From NCBI RefSeq assembly GCF_020532605.1, contig NZ_JAJATW010000021.1:1-41856 (forward strand): a stretch of 41,856 nt of DNA, written 5' to 3'. The position numbers and the translations under genes were made by a program. Under the pieces are notes generated by a model, which had not been told where the DNA came from, searched no databases, and saw only the letters and a program-made list of their open reading frames with translations. Positions 1-9,092 of this stretch are shown here, piece by piece (the first letter of the stretch is position 1; each line of letters begins with the position of its first letter). The stretch comes from Marinomonas algarum (GTDB lineage Bacteria > Pseudomonadota > Gammaproteobacteria > Pseudomonadales > Marinomonadaceae).

Positions 1-594
1 TTGGTGCCATTAATGGTGACCGTGACCGCTTGAACCGTGCCATCCGCTGACGTCACGTTGAAGCTTTCTACTTTGCTGTCGCCCACGTTGAGTTCGTTGA
101 ACGCGCTGTTCGCCACGAACGTCCACGCGCCATTGGCGTCGATGCTGAACGTGCCGTTGGTGCCTTCGATCGTGTTCGCTGTGAACACGTTGTCTGTGTT
201 GTCGACGTCTTTCGCTGTCAACGTACCGCCTAGCGTCAAGGCCGCATCGGTTTCAGTACCGGATGCGCTTGTGTCGCCTTTGATCTCCGCCGCGTCGTTG
301 GTGCCATTAATGGTGACCGTGACCGCTTGAACCGTGCCATCCGCTGACGTCACGTTGAAGCTTTCTACTTTGCTGTCGCCCACGTTGAGTTCGTTGAACG
401 CGCTGTTCGCCACGAACGTCCACGCGCCATTGGCGTCGATGCTGAACGTGCCGTTGGTGCCTTCGATCGTGTTCGCTGTGAACACGTTGTCTGTGTTGTC
501 GACGTCTTTCGCTGTCAACGTACCGCCTAGCGTCAAGGCCGCATCGGTTTCAGTACCGGATGCGCTTGTGTCGCCTTTGATCTCCGCCGCGTCG
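1..594. repeat. Two tandem 297-bp repeat units inside the adhesin gene
   Basis: A unit beginning ttggtgccattaatgg starts at 1, 298 and 595, giving an exact period of 297 bp (99 codons). The units at 1-297 and 298-594 read as identical at nucleotide level. A third start at 595-617 diverges after 23 bases into the preceding VCBS-like domain. The array probably continues left of the window. Identity at silent positions implies recent duplication or gene conversion. Confidence 0.95.
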
Positions 595-2054
595 TTGGTG
601 CCATTAATGGTGACCGTTAGAGTCGTGCTTGCTGTCGCACCTTGGTCGTCAGTCACCGTAACCGGTACGTCGATAACTTGTTTCTCGCCTACTTCTAAGC
701 TGTCGTAAGAAGAAGCATCGAAGCTGTAAGAACCGTCTGCATTCAGCGTCAAGCCTGCTGCCGTTGACGTCGTGCTGAACGTCAAGCTCGCACCCGCTGG
801 CAGATCCACGTCTTGTGCACTGATGCTGCCTGTGATGCTCGCATCTTCTGTCACGCTGCCGGTCGCCGCTGTCGCTGTTGGCGCCTGATTAACAACATGG
901 ATAGAAGAACCAGTTGTAACGACTGTGTTACCCGCCACATCTGAAGACGCTACGACTGCATCGAAAGCGGTATCCGCAGCTAAGTCAGAACCAGCAACAT
1001 CTACAGACCAGGTACCATCAGTGCCAACGGTAGTTGTGTAGACCGTTTCGTTGATTGTCATGGTGACGACGTCGTTTTCTGAGATATCTCCACCCGCTGC
1101 TGTACCGGTGACAGTGATGGTTTGTGCAGCTTCGGTTGCGTTGATAATATCGTCGGAGGTAATAGCATCGACTGTTACAACGCCTGCATCAGCTAATAAA
1201 TCGACGGTATAGGTTGTATCGCCAGTACTCGTCACTGTATTACCAAGGTCATTACTTGAGGTGATAGTTGCTGTAACGTTTGTGCCCACTGTTAGATCAC
1301 TTCCAGCCACATCAGCAGTCCAGGACCCGTCAGCGCCTACGGTAGTGGTGTACGTGGTGTCATCGACGACGAGTTGAACCGTGTCGCCTTCTGATACATC
1401 ACCACCAGTGGCCGTGCCGGATACAGTAATAGTACCGCTTGCTTCGGCAGAATTGATGACGTTATCGTTGGTTATACTATTGATAACAACGGTACCAGCC
1501 ACAGCGGGGATACTTTCTGTCGGCGATGTTCTTTGAGTTTGTTCCGAGGCGGGAATCGCTGCAGAATCTACATTTGTGTCATAGCCATAAGTAGGCAAAG
1601 TGCTAAGCGTGTCAGTACCAAACGTTGGCAAAGACGCATCATCATTACGCTCTACATCCACATCAACGCGGTTTTGATCATCTGTTGCTTCACCGGCCGC
1701 AGGCGCTTCTTGAACTAAGGTAGGGTCATCGCCGGCTAGGATCGCGGCTTGAAGGGCGTCCACTTCTGAGGTGGAATCAGCAACCAACTCTTCTGCATCG
1801 CCCGTGTTGTAAACTTCGTCGTTTATTTCGACAACAGACTCGTCGCCAATCAGTACTTCTGTGCCGTCAACGAAGGCAATCGTGGCCGAGGCACCGGCTC
1901 CTGTGACAACGGTCTCACCATAGAAAATTGGATCACCAACACGTACAACACGTTCTTGCCCATCAATAGACTGTACAGTCACTAGACCGCTTGCCTGAGA
2001 AATAAATCCAATGGTATTACCGAGGGTTGCGAATGGTACTTGGCTGTCGCTCAT
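1..2054 (-). CDS. LapA-like giant biofilm adhesin, N-terminal part (runs off left edge)
   Basis: This is the first 684 codons of a large surface adhesin; the C-terminus lies beyond the window. The ATG at 2054 follows a GGAAAG ribosome site. Residues 1-125 form a LapA-type retention module, which in the LapA/LapG family lodges in the outer-membrane pore. It ends in DPTLVQEAPAAG, whose di-alanine (A119-A120, about 1695-1700) matches the site cut by the periplasmic protease LapG. An acidic, low-complexity linker follows. Two Ig-like domains of about 100 residues come next (about 186-390), each with the pattern GTATGGDVSEGD / GTAAGGDISEND. Next is a VCBS-like domain ending TVTINGTND, then 99-residue VCBS-like repeats from about residue 486. 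A LapBCE-type type I exporter would be expected elsewhere, and no partner gene is in view. The family call is firm; the ligand is unknown. Confidence 0.88.
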   Translation of the reverse strand, partial: MSDSQVPFATLGNTIGFISQASGLVTVQSIDGQERVVRVGDPIFYGETVVTGAGASATIAFVDGTEVLIGDESVVEINDEVYNTGDAEELVADSTSEVDALQAAILAGDDPTLVQEAPAAGEATDDQNRVDVDVERNDDASLPTFGTDTLSTLPTYGYDTNVDSAAIPASEQTQRTSPTESIPAVAGTVVINSITNDNVINSAEASGTITVSGTATGGDVSEGDTVQLVVDDTTYTTTVGADGSWTADVAGSDLTVGTNVTATITSSNDLGNTVTSTGDTTYTVDLLADAGVVTVDAITSDDIINATEAAQTITVTGTAAGGDISENDVVTMTINETVYTTTVGTDGTWSVDVAGSDLAADTAFDAVVASSDVAGNTVVTTGSSIHVVNQAPTATAATGSVTEDASITGSISAQDVDLPAGASLTFSTTSTAAGLTLNADGSYSFDASSYDSLEVGEKQVIDVPVTVTDDQGATASTTLTVTINGTNDAAEIKGDTSASGTETDAALTLGGTLTAKDVDNTDNVFTANTIEGTNGTFSIDANGAWTFVANSAFNELNVGDSKVESFNVTSADGTVQAVTVTINGTNDAAEIKGDTSASGTETDAALTLGGTLTAKDVDNTDNVFTANTIEGTNGTFSIDANGAWTFVANSAFNELNVGDSKVESFNVTSADGTVQAVTVTINGT

Positions 2055-2138
2055 GGTACTTTCCTTATCGATGGGACTTTAAAAAGTCAGAATATTTGTA
2101 TAATTACTATCACAATAAAGCATGCTAAACATGTCCGC

Positions 2139-2158
2139 TACTGTACCTTGGTACAGTA
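2139..2158. promoter_or_regulatory. Perfect inverted repeat, candidate operator upstream of the adhesin
   Basis: TACTGTACC and GGTACAGTA are perfect 9-bp arms around a TT centre, 85-104 bp upstream of the adhesin start. No T-run follows, so it is more like a dimeric regulator site than a terminator. The binding protein is not known. Confidence 0.5.
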
Positions 2159-2289
2159 CGAGGGTTTTGCGACTTTTTGTCGACTCCGGTCGCCTCTTCA
2201 TTGCTATACATCAAGCAACTCTCTATAATTTTTGTCATGAAAAAGGCACGGTAAACAACTGTTTAATCCTATGTTAATCCTCTGTGTAA

Positions 2290-2304
2290 TGAGTCAATGA
2301 CTCA
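2290..2304. promoter_or_regulatory. Perfect palindrome TGAGTCA-A-TGACTCA
   Basis: Perfect 7-bp arms surround a single A, 131-145 bp upstream of the sulP start and about 236 bp upstream of the adhesin start. It could be an operator for either gene. No regulator can be named from the sequence. Confidence 0.4.
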
Positions 2305-2434
2305 CTCTTTTCGTTTTGACCTGTGCAGGCCATACAACACAGGTCACTCAACCCCCCTATTTTTAAAAATGATAAAAGCCAAAAGCGGTATGAAACGGCT
2401 TAATTTGGCATAACGGTATTTCAGAAGGTAATAA

Positions 2435-3925
2435 ATGATCGATTCAATAAAACGAGACTGGCTCTCAAACATAAAAGGCGACTCCCTTGCAGGAACCGTT
2501 GTGGCATTGGCTCTGATACCTGAGGCGATTGCCTTCTCTATCATTGCCGGTGTTGACCCGAAAGTCGGATTATACGCGTCCTTTTGTATTGCCGTGATTA
2601 TTTCATTTGTGGGTGGTCGACCTGGAATGATCTCCGCAGCAACCGGTGCCATGGCACTTTTAATGGTGACCTTAGTAAAAGATCACGGCTTGCAATATCT
2701 TCTCGCCGCCAGCTTGCTTACGGGTGTTTTTCAGATTATTGCCGGGTACTTAAAACTGGGCGCCTTAATGCGCTTTGTCTCTCGATCTGTAGTCACTGGC
2801 TTCGTTAACGCCCTCGCAATCCTTATCTTTATGGCGCAGCTCCCTGAATTAACCAACGTAACCTGGCATGTTTACGCCATGACAGCAGCAGGATTAGGCA
2901 TTATTTATCTTTTCCCCTTGTTGCCAATCATTGGCAAAGCCGTACCTTCGCCTTTGGTCTGCATTGTGTTATTGACTGTTTTCGCCATGACCTACGGATT
3001 AGACATTCGTACCGTGAGTGACATGGGCGAGTTACCTGATACTTTGCCGATTTTCTTGTGGCCAGATGTGCCGTTAAATCTAGAGACATTGATGATCATC
3101 CTACCCTACTCGCTCGGTTTGGCTGTCGTTGGTTTACTTGAATCCATGATGACCGCCACCATTGTTGACGAATTTACCGATACCACCAGCGACAAGAACC
3201 GCGAGTGTAAAGGTCAGGGCATCGCCAATATTGGTTCCAGTTTAATGGGCGGTATGGCCGGTTGCGCCATGATCGGTCAGTCCGTCATCAACGTTAAATC
3301 CGGCGGTCGCGGTCGTCTGTCCACTTTCATTGCCGGTTTATTACTGCTTATTATGGTCGTGTTTCTCGATGACCTTATTGGTCAAATCCCAATGGCCGCT
3401 TTAGTGGCGGTGATGATCATGGTATCCATCGGCACTTTCTCATGGGAATCCATTGTTAACCTGAAAAAACACCCGTTATCGACTAACCTTGTTATGTTGG
3501 CCACGGTGTCCATCGTGGTTGCCACACACAACTTGGCAATCGGTGTGTTCGTGGGTGTTTTATTGGCATCGTTATTTTTTGCCAACAAAATTGGCCGCTT
3601 TATGGTGGTGAAAAACGAACAAGGCGAACACAGCAACCAACGCACTTATAAAGTTGTCGGTCAGGTGTTTTTTGCCTCATCCGATCAATTTACAGCGTCT
3701 TTTGATTTCAAAGAAGTGGTTGAAAAGGTGACGATCGATTTGACCGACGCCCATTTTTGGGACATCACAGCGGTGTCGGCCCTCGATAAAGTGGTGATCA
3801 AATTCCGTCGTGAAGGAGCCGATGTTGAACTCGTAGGTATGAACGCCGCCAGCGCCACCGTAGTCGACAAGTTTGGGGTACACAGCAACCCAGAAGAAGT
3901 CGAAAAAGTCATGGGCGGCCACTAG
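2435..3925 (+). CDS. SulP-family inorganic anion transporter with STAS domain
   Basis: This is a 496-residue inner-membrane anion transporter of the SulP family, whose members carry sulfate, bicarbonate or dicarboxylates. The N-terminal part has the SulP signature region ([19 protein letters not shown], about residues 24-42), followed by GLYAS and repeated hydrophobic segments to about residue 385. A short cytoplasmic STAS domain ends the protein (about 398-496, with [20 protein letters not shown]). The length fits the shorter bacterial SulP proteins. The ATG at 2435 follows GAAGG. The stop is 31 bp before the universal stress gene, so the two are probably co-transcribed; SulP-Usp pairs are common. 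The sequence does not decide between sulfate and bicarbonate as substrate. Confidence 0.9.
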   Translation: MIDSIKRDWLSNIKGDSLAGTVVALALIPEAIAFSIIAGVDPKVGLYASFCIAVIISFVGGRPGMISAATGAMALLMVTLVKDHGLQYLLAASLLTGVFQIIAGYLKLGALMRFVSRSVVTGFVNALAILIFMAQLPELTNVTWHVYAMTAAGLGIIYLFPLLPIIGKAVPSPLVCIVLLTVFAMTYGLDIRTVSDMGELPDTLPIFLWPDVPLNLETLMIILPYSLGLAVVGLLESMMTATIVDEFTDTTSDKNRECKGQGIANIGSSLMGGMAGCAMIGQSVINVKSGGRGRLSTFIAGLLLLIMVVFLDDLIGQIPMAALVAVMIMVSIGTFSWESIVNLKKHPLSTNLVMLATVSIVVATHNLAIGVFVGVLLASLFFANKIGRFMVVKNEQGEHSNQRTYKVVGQVFFASSDQFTASFDFKEVVEKVTIDLTDAHFWDITAVSALDKVVIKFRREGADVELVGMNAASATVVDKFGVHSNPEEVEKVMGGH

Positions 3926-3956
3926 GCCGAATCACACAAATAATAAGGAGCGCAAC

Positions 3957-4808
3957 ATGACACATATTATCGCTTGTATAGATGGGTCTTCTTTGACCAA
4001 GTACGTCACAAATGCCTCAGTGTGGGCGGCAAACCGTATGGACAGCCCACTGACGTTATTGCATTCGCTGGAAAAAGATCCTATTCGCACCGATGAGGAT
4101 TTATCCGGTGCAATTGGTTTTGGCAGTCGTGAGCACTTGCTGGATGAGTTGGTGGAACTGGACCAAAGACGCGCCAAGTTGGCTGTAGAGTATGGCAAGA
4201 TTATTTTAGACAATGCCGATGAGCTTGCTAAAAAAGCAGGAGCAACCCAAACGAACACCCTGCAACGTCATGGGGATTTGGTCGATAATCTTATTGACTT
4301 AGAAACAGACGCTCGTCTCTTTGTGCTCGGTCGGCTGGGTACGAACCATACCTTATCAGCACAAACGGTGGGAACGCACATCGAACGGGCCGCCAGAACC
4401 CTTCATCGTCCTATCTTAATCACGGTCGATGATTTTACGCCACCGTCTAATTTCATGATCGCTTACGACGGTCGCGAAGCGGCGAATAATGCCATTGCGC
4501 GCATTGCACAAAGCCCACTGTTAAAAGGCTTGCCGTGCCACCTAGTTATGGCGGGGGACGCAACACCTGAACGACGCAAAAAACTGGAAGAAGCCCATAA
4601 GATGTTGGAAAAGGAAGGATTCGACGTTACGGCGTCGATTATTCCAGGGAAAATCTATCCTGTACTGACTGAATACCGAAAAGAAAATAATATTGACCTA
4701 ATGGCCATGGGTGCTTACGCCCATTCCAAAGTACGTCAATTTTTTGTCGGCAGCAACACCAGCAAAATGATCGTAGAAAGCGACGTTCCCTTGCTCATCT
4801 TGCGTTAA
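3957..4808 (+). CDS. Tandem-domain universal stress protein (UspA family)
   Basis: A 283-residue cytoplasmic protein with two Usp domains. Domain one (about 1-140) starts MTHIIACIDGS and contains the VLGRLGT strand-loop. Domain two (about 150-283) ends MAMGAYAHSKVRQFFVGSNT. That second loop resembles the nucleotide-binding G-x2-G-x9-G(S/T) motif of ATP-binding Usp proteins, but an Ala sits where the second Gly is expected. The ATG at 3957 has a strong AAGGAG site; an upstream in-frame ATG at 3873 lies inside sulP and has no ribosome site. The gene follows the SulP transporter and may modulate it or respond to the same stress; this link is inferred from the pairing. Confidence 0.9.
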   Translation: MTHIIACIDGSSLTKYVTNASVWAANRMDSPLTLLHSLEKDPIRTDEDLSGAIGFGSREHLLDELVELDQRRAKLAVEYGKIILDNADELAKKAGATQTNTLQRHGDLVDNLIDLETDARLFVLGRLGTNHTLSAQTVGTHIERAARTLHRPILITVDDFTPPSNFMIAYDGREAANNAIARIAQSPLLKGLPCHLVMAGDATPERRKKLEEAHKMLEKEGFDVTASIIPGKIYPVLTEYRKENNIDLMAMGAYAHSKVRQFFVGSNTSKMIVESDVPLLILR

Positions 4809-4823
4809 TCTCGTTTCAAATTT

Positions 4824-4863
4824 AAAGCCTCAACGACACTATAAGAGTCGATGGGGCTTTTTA
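4824..4863 (+). terminator. Rho-independent terminator after usp
   Basis: Arms AAGCCTCAACGAC (4824-4836) and GTCGATGGGGCTT (within 4847-4860) pair with two mismatches around a 10-nt loop, followed by a T-run. The reverse strand has a weaker T-rich tail, so it may also help end the convergent threonine aldolase transcript. Confidence 0.8.
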
Positions 4864-4887
4864 TCCTGTTCCGTTACCCGTCTTGAC

Positions 4888-5961
4888 CTAATCGCTTATT
4901 GCTGAAAAACGTCGAGTTGCATTAATAAACGCGTCCACACCTTCTTTGGGCGTTCTAAAAGACGTTACCAATCGAATCACCCCTTCTTCCCAGCGTCCAG
5001 TGTAAAAACCAAATCCCTCTTTTTGTAGGAAGTCGATCATCGCTAAAGGCATCCGGCAAAACAGCATGTTCGCTTGTGCCGGCGTATCTATCATCACATC
5101 GGGGATGTCTTTTAGTCCGTCTTGTAACATCGACATCATGGTGTTGGCGTGGTTGGCATTGTTGAGCCACAGGTCATCGGTCAAATACGCCACCATTTGC
5201 GCAGATAACAAACGCATCTTAGAATGCAAATGTCCACCGCGTTTACGACGAAAACCCAGTTCTTGAACGACTCGCTCGCTGTCAATGCCTTTGCTTTCTA
5301 ACGAATGCTTAAATACCACGATGGCTTCCGCGGCCATCACGCCATTTTTGGTAGCGCCGAACGAAACGACATCAACCCCCGCTTTCCAGGTCATCTCGGC
5401 GGGTGAACAATCTAACGCCACCAAGGCATTCGTAAAACGAGCACCATCCATGTGAACAGGTAAACCAGCCGCTTTAGCAACATCAGTAATGGCACGCAGC
5501 TCAGGCAATGAATACACACTGCCCACTTCCGTCACTTGCGACACGCTCACCGCCGACGCTTGGCATGAATGAACGTCACCTACTTTTTGATTAATGACTT
5601 TTTTTAACTGAACAGGGTCGATTTTAGCGTCCGCACCACGCACACCCACAAAGCGAGCGCCTCCCGCATAAAACTCTGGCGCCGTACTTTCATCGTTTAA
5701 TAGATGGCTTTCAGAATGACACAACACACTGCCCCAAGGAGGCGTTAACGCACTGATGCTCAATACATTCGCTGCCGTGCCAGTAGACACTAAAAACACC
5801 GCGAGATCGCACTCGAACAGTTCCGATAGCATGTGCGTGACCTGCTCCGTACCTTCGTCATGACCATAGGGCATAGCATCGCCTTGCGCGGCTTCCATCA
5901 TGGCATGAAATACGGCGTCAGACGCGCCGGCAATATTATCACTGGTAAACGCAACCTTCAT
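4888..5961 (-). CDS. ltaE: Low-specificity L-threonine aldolase
   Basis: A 357-residue PLP-dependent enzyme of the threonine aldolase / beta-eliminating lyase family, expected to split L-threonine (or allo-threonine) into glycine and acetaldehyde. The protein starts KVAFTSDNIAGAS, contains STGTAAN near residue 60 (phosphate-binding turn), HMDGARF at 170-176 (the Asp contacts the PLP ring) and SFGATKNG, whose K205 is the predicted Schiff-base lysine. The length is typical. The ATG at 5961 is preceded by a GGAAC-like site. The gene converges on usp and lies 89 bp downstream of the GNAT-peptidase gene on the same strand. The symbol follows the family; stereospecificity cannot be read from sequence. 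Confidence 0.88.
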   Translation of the reverse strand: MKVAFTSDNIAGASDAVFHAMMEAAQGDAMPYGHDEGTEQVTHMLSELFECDLAVFLVSTGTAANVLSISALTPPWGSVLCHSESHLLNDESTAPEFYAGGARFVGVRGADAKIDPVQLKKVINQKVGDVHSCQASAVSVSQVTEVGSVYSLPELRAITDVAKAAGLPVHMDGARFTNALVALDCSPAEMTWKAGVDVVSFGATKNGVMAAEAIVVFKHSLESKGIDSERVVQELGFRRKRGGHLHSKMRLLSAQMVAYLTDDLWLNNANHANTMMSMLQDGLKDIPDVMIDTPAQANMLFCRMPLAMIDFLQKEGFGFYTGRWEEGVIRLVTSFRTPKEGVDAFINATRRFSAISD

Positions 5962-6050
5962 TTGACTGTTCCTCCATCGATTTTTGAAAAGTACTCATTT
6001 TATGGAAGAACAGTATCACGCTCGCCTTCATGGCAAAACACCAAGGCTGC

Positions 6051-7229
6051 TTAGAGCGTTTTCAGCACCACAGTTGCTTGTAAACGGCTTTGGCCAAACC
6101 GAGACATTTTTTCAAATTCATCCCGTGCTATGGGAACAAATTGGCAATCTAAGGGGCTAGGCGGATCATCTGGCAAACGTGTTTCATCGTCTAAATCCGG
6201 GTCGTGTACTAAAATACAATGTTCGTCGTAACCTGACATCACCACCCAATGAGGCGATTTTTTACCGTCCATACGAAAAGTGCTGATCAAGATTATCGCC
6301 ACGGCGCCATGATCGAACTCAGCAATCAACTGATCTAAAGGCATCGGTGAATAATGCACAGGTAACTGCAACTCGTGACATTGTTTCGTAAACCCTTCGT
6401 GCACGCGCGTAATCACGCTTTTCTTTAGTTCATTACGCACGCTGTCAACAAACAAGGGGCCAGCTTCGCTTAACCACACGCTGGCTGACAAGCCACGTTT
6501 TTTTGCCGCCAACGCCAGCCCCATTGGATGACAGCCACCGTGACCCGAAGTCATAAAAATCGTTGTGGCTTCACGCCATATTTCCAGCTCATCATCGGGC
6601 GTGGCCTGATAGTCTGGTTGCAACGCCGACAACACCATTTGCAACGATGCTGGGCCACAAGTAAAGGGAGTACCTTGGGCTAACCAAGGCATAGGGCGTG
6701 TGGTTTGCTCATCACCCACATGGCGTAAACGCTTTTGCATACGAATCGCATCGGTCTGGTCTTCGTAGTAAGCATCGTAATGGCCAAACTCCTTGTAGCC
6801 CAGCGCTTGGTACAAGCCAATGGCACTGAGGTTCACATCACTGACTTCAAGACGTAGCAGCATTTTTCCTTGCTTTAGCGCTTTTTTCTCACAGGCTTGA
6901 ATCAGTAATTTTCCTATGCCCAATCCTCGCGCCGAAGGTGACACCGCCAACGAATACAAACGCGCCAAACGCGTCCCCTGACGAAGATGAAGCAAGGCGT
7001 AGCCAAGTAATTCACCGGTCTCTCGTTTTGCAACAAATAATGCCGAACCTTGACTGGTGATGGCACGCCGAAAACTGCGGCGACTCAAACGATCACCATT
7101 AAAAGCCAGGCTTTCTAATTGCAATAAGCCACTAAGGTCGTCCAATACGGCCGGTTGCACATTAAGGCTTGAAAGAGATTGGGAAAGGGATTGAGAGGGG
7201 GGTATTACAGAAGAAATCAACTTGCTCAT
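6051..7229 (-). CDS. GNAT acetyltransferase fused to a C39-like cysteine peptidase
   Basis: A two-domain protein of 392 residues. The N-terminal half is a RimI-like GNAT domain with the acetyl-CoA loop RGLGIGK (about residues 101-107). The C-terminal half is a papain-like C39-family domain: the catalytic Cys is in FTCGPAS (about C191), and a His (PHWVVMSGYD) and an Asp (LVHDPD) follow in the right order. The ATG at 7229 has GAGGCG just upstream; an in-frame ATG at 7304 would add 25 residues but has no good ribosome site. The gene is divergent from the RimK-like ligase at 7516. Such GNAT-peptidase fusions next to RimK-like ATP-grasp genes are a recurring neighbourhood. Together they may ligate, trim and acetylate a peptide; the substrate is unknown. 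Confidence 0.85.
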   Translation of the reverse strand: MSKLISSVIPPSQSLSQSLSSLNVQPAVLDDLSGLLQLESLAFNGDRLSRRSFRRAITSQGSALFVAKRETGELLGYALLHLRQGTRLARLYSLAVSPSARGLGIGKLLIQACEKKALKQGKMLLRLEVSDVNLSAIGLYQALGYKEFGHYDAYYEDQTDAIRMQKRLRHVGDEQTTRPMPWLAQGTPFTCGPASLQMVLSALQPDYQATPDDELEIWREATTIFMTSGHGGCHPMGLALAAKKRGLSASVWLSEAGPLFVDSVRNELKKSVITRVHEGFTKQCHELQLPVHYSPMPLDQLIAEFDHGAVAIILISTFRMDGKKSPHWVVMSGYDEHCILVHDPDLDDETRLPDDPPSPLDCQFVPIARDEFEKMSRFGQSRLQATVVLKTL

Positions 7230-7515
7230 GGCATCGCCTCGAAAGGGCAAAAGGTCACTAGAATCGTTGCATTTTTGGACTATAGCATCAAACGCGGATG
7301 CCATAACAAGGCGATGTAACGATGGAAATTTTCGCGCATTCTAGGGCGAATTTTATGTAAAAGATAGTCTAAATTTTCAACAAAAAAACATCTCTTTATT
7401 TCTTTTTCGCCTATTGTTAAATCACAAAAACAAGCGCACTATCCGCACAATTCAAGACACCATTAAATCGTTCAATTCTCTCAAAAAAACCACCTTATAA
7501 GGAAAACCAAAACAC

Positions 7516-8997
7516 ATGTCACAGACTTACATCGTTGTTGATCAGGCCAAAGATTGGTCTGCGTTTTTGCCAAGCGATCGTGTCATTACCTTCACACAAT
7601 ACCTAAACATGGCAGTCAAAAACCATGGGCGAACCCGTATCATCAACCTGTGTAAAAGCAGCAAATACCTATCAGATGGGTACTATTGCTCTCTGTTGGC
7701 TGAAAGTCGCGGTCATCATGTTATGCCGTCTGTTCGGGTCTTAAACGACATCAGTAAAAAAGCCTTGTATGAAATGCAAGTGGCACAACTTTTACCGGCG
7801 TTAGCACAAAAGCTGGGCACACCCGACGCACCGACTGACATCGCTTTTCACTGTGTGTTTGGAAAAACCACCTTGCCTGAAATGAAAGAATTCGCTCGTA
7901 AAATGTTCGAAGCCTTTGCTTGCCCAGTGTTGGAAGTGAAGTTGAAGTTTCGCAAAACCTGGCAAGTCAGTGATCTACAAATCACCTCACATAAGAGCCT
8001 TAACGACGCGGAAGAAACCCTCTTTGCCGAATCATTGGAAGCCTTTAGTCATAAAGTGTGGAGTAAAGGCCGTATTCAACGCGCCGCAAAATTTGATATG
8101 GCGATTCTCGTCAACCCAGAAGAAGCCATGCCACCAAGCGATGAACAAGCGATTAAAAAATTCATCCAGGCAGGCAAACAATTGGGCATTCACGTGGACA
8201 TGATAGGACCAAAAGACATCATGCGGTTACCGGAATACGACGGTTTATTTATCCGTGAAACCACCAATATCGACCACCACACTTACCGCTTCGCTAAAAA
8301 AGCCGAAGCGGCCGGCTTGGTGGTGATGGACGACCCTCAGTCCATTATGCGCTGCACAAACAAGGTGTATTTGGCAGATTTATTTAACACCCACAAAGTC
8401 CCTTGCCCGAAAACACGCATTGTACACAAAGGTGAGAAAGACGTTGAAGACGCTCTAGAAGCGGTCATCAGCTACCCAATGGTAGTAAAAATACCCGATG
8501 GCGCCTTCTCAAAAGGCGTCATCAAGGCCGAAAATCGCGAGGCGCTAACGGCAAGCTTGAGTTCATTGTTTAAAAAGTCGTCTTTGCTGTTGGTGCAAGA
8601 ATATTTATACACCGAGTTCGACTGGCGCATTGGTGTGCTCAACAACAAACCGATTTTTGCCTGTCGTTATTACATGGTAAAAGACCACTGGCAAATTTAT
8701 CAACACAGTGACAGCGCCAGTGAAAGCGGCGGCTTTGATACCCTACCGACATTTGAAGTGCCGCGTAAAGTGTTGCAAGCAGCCATCGCTGCCACCAAAC
8801 CCATTGGCGATGGCCTGTACGGGGTGGATGTGAAAGAAATTAACGGTCGCGGTTACGTAATCGAAGTGAATGATAACCCCAGTATCGACCGCGGTGTGGA
8901 AGACAAATACCTAGGGGATGAGCTGTACATGCACATCATGTCGGAGTTTTTGCGTCGCATGCAACAAAAACGAGGGGATCAGCCATCGTATCAATAA
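7516..8997 (+). CDS. RimK-like ATP-grasp ligase
   Basis: A 493-residue protein. The N-terminal ~220 residues match the extra domain found in long RimK-family proteins and contain no motif I can assign. The C-terminal half is an ATP-grasp domain: YPMVVKIPDGAFSKGV carries the ATP-binding Lys and glycine loop, LLVQEYL follows, and the Mg-binding end is GVDVKEINGRGYVIEVNDNP. Classical RimK is about 300 residues and adds glutamates to ribosomal protein S6; this longer form is probably an amino acid-peptide ligase with a different target. Start ATG 7516 follows TAAGGA. The 286-bp gap to the divergent GNAT-C39 gene probably holds both promoters. The ATP-grasp assignment is firm, the substrate open. 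Confidence 0.85.
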   Translation: MSQTYIVVDQAKDWSAFLPSDRVITFTQYLNMAVKNHGRTRIINLCKSSKYLSDGYYCSLLAESRGHHVMPSVRVLNDISKKALYEMQVAQLLPALAQKLGTPDAPTDIAFHCVFGKTTLPEMKEFARKMFEAFACPVLEVKLKFRKTWQVSDLQITSHKSLNDAEETLFAESLEAFSHKVWSKGRIQRAAKFDMAILVNPEEAMPPSDEQAIKKFIQAGKQLGIHVDMIGPKDIMRLPEYDGLFIRETTNIDHHTYRFAKKAEAAGLVVMDDPQSIMRCTNKVYLADLFNTHKVPCPKTRIVHKGEKDVEDALEAVISYPMVVKIPDGAFSKGVIKAENREALTASLSSLFKKSSLLLVQEYLYTEFDWRIGVLNNKPIFACRYYMVKDHWQIYQHSDSASESGGFDTLPTFEVPRKVLQAAIAATKPIGDGLYGVDVKEINGRGYVIEVNDNPSIDRGVEDKYLGDELYMHIMSEFLRRMQQKRGDQPSYQ

Positions 8998-9061
8998 GCA
9001 TGCTATCAAGAGGACTTGGTTGATAAAGATAACAACGAACAAACAGCAGTAGAAACAATGC

Positions 9062-9084
9062 GCCCCGTCACTTTGTGACAGGGC
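9062..9084 (-). terminator. Hairpin between convergent RimK-like and DUF3455 genes
   Basis: GCCCTGTCAC and GTGACGGGGC (minus strand) pair around a 3-nt AAA loop with one G-T pair. The minus-strand exit is only weakly T-rich (ATTGTTT). It probably serves the DUF3455 transcript and may act on both sides. Confidence 0.55.
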
Positions 9085-9092
9085 AAAGCGTC

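Larger units (their letters stand above)
2055..2434. other. Divergent intergenic region, adhesin / SulP
   Basis: This 380-bp non-coding stretch separates the leftward adhesin gene from the rightward sulP gene. I see no convincing small gene. It holds three inverted repeats: 2139-2158, 2290-2304, and a looser pair of 7-bp arms at 2319-2325 and 2338-2344 (ACCTGTG / CACAGGT). The ribosome site for sulP (GAAGG) lies at its right end. Regulatory sites for both genes are expected here. Confidence 0.6.

Noticed and set aside
1..594. Possible CRISPR array from the tandem repeats
   Set aside because: The repeats are 297 bp, in frame, with no spacers and no cas genes.
37..708. Two plus-strand open frames with identical 97-residue products
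   Set aside because: They are antisense shadows of the repeated adhesin coding sequence, which has a retention module, ribosome site and clear domains on the minus strand.
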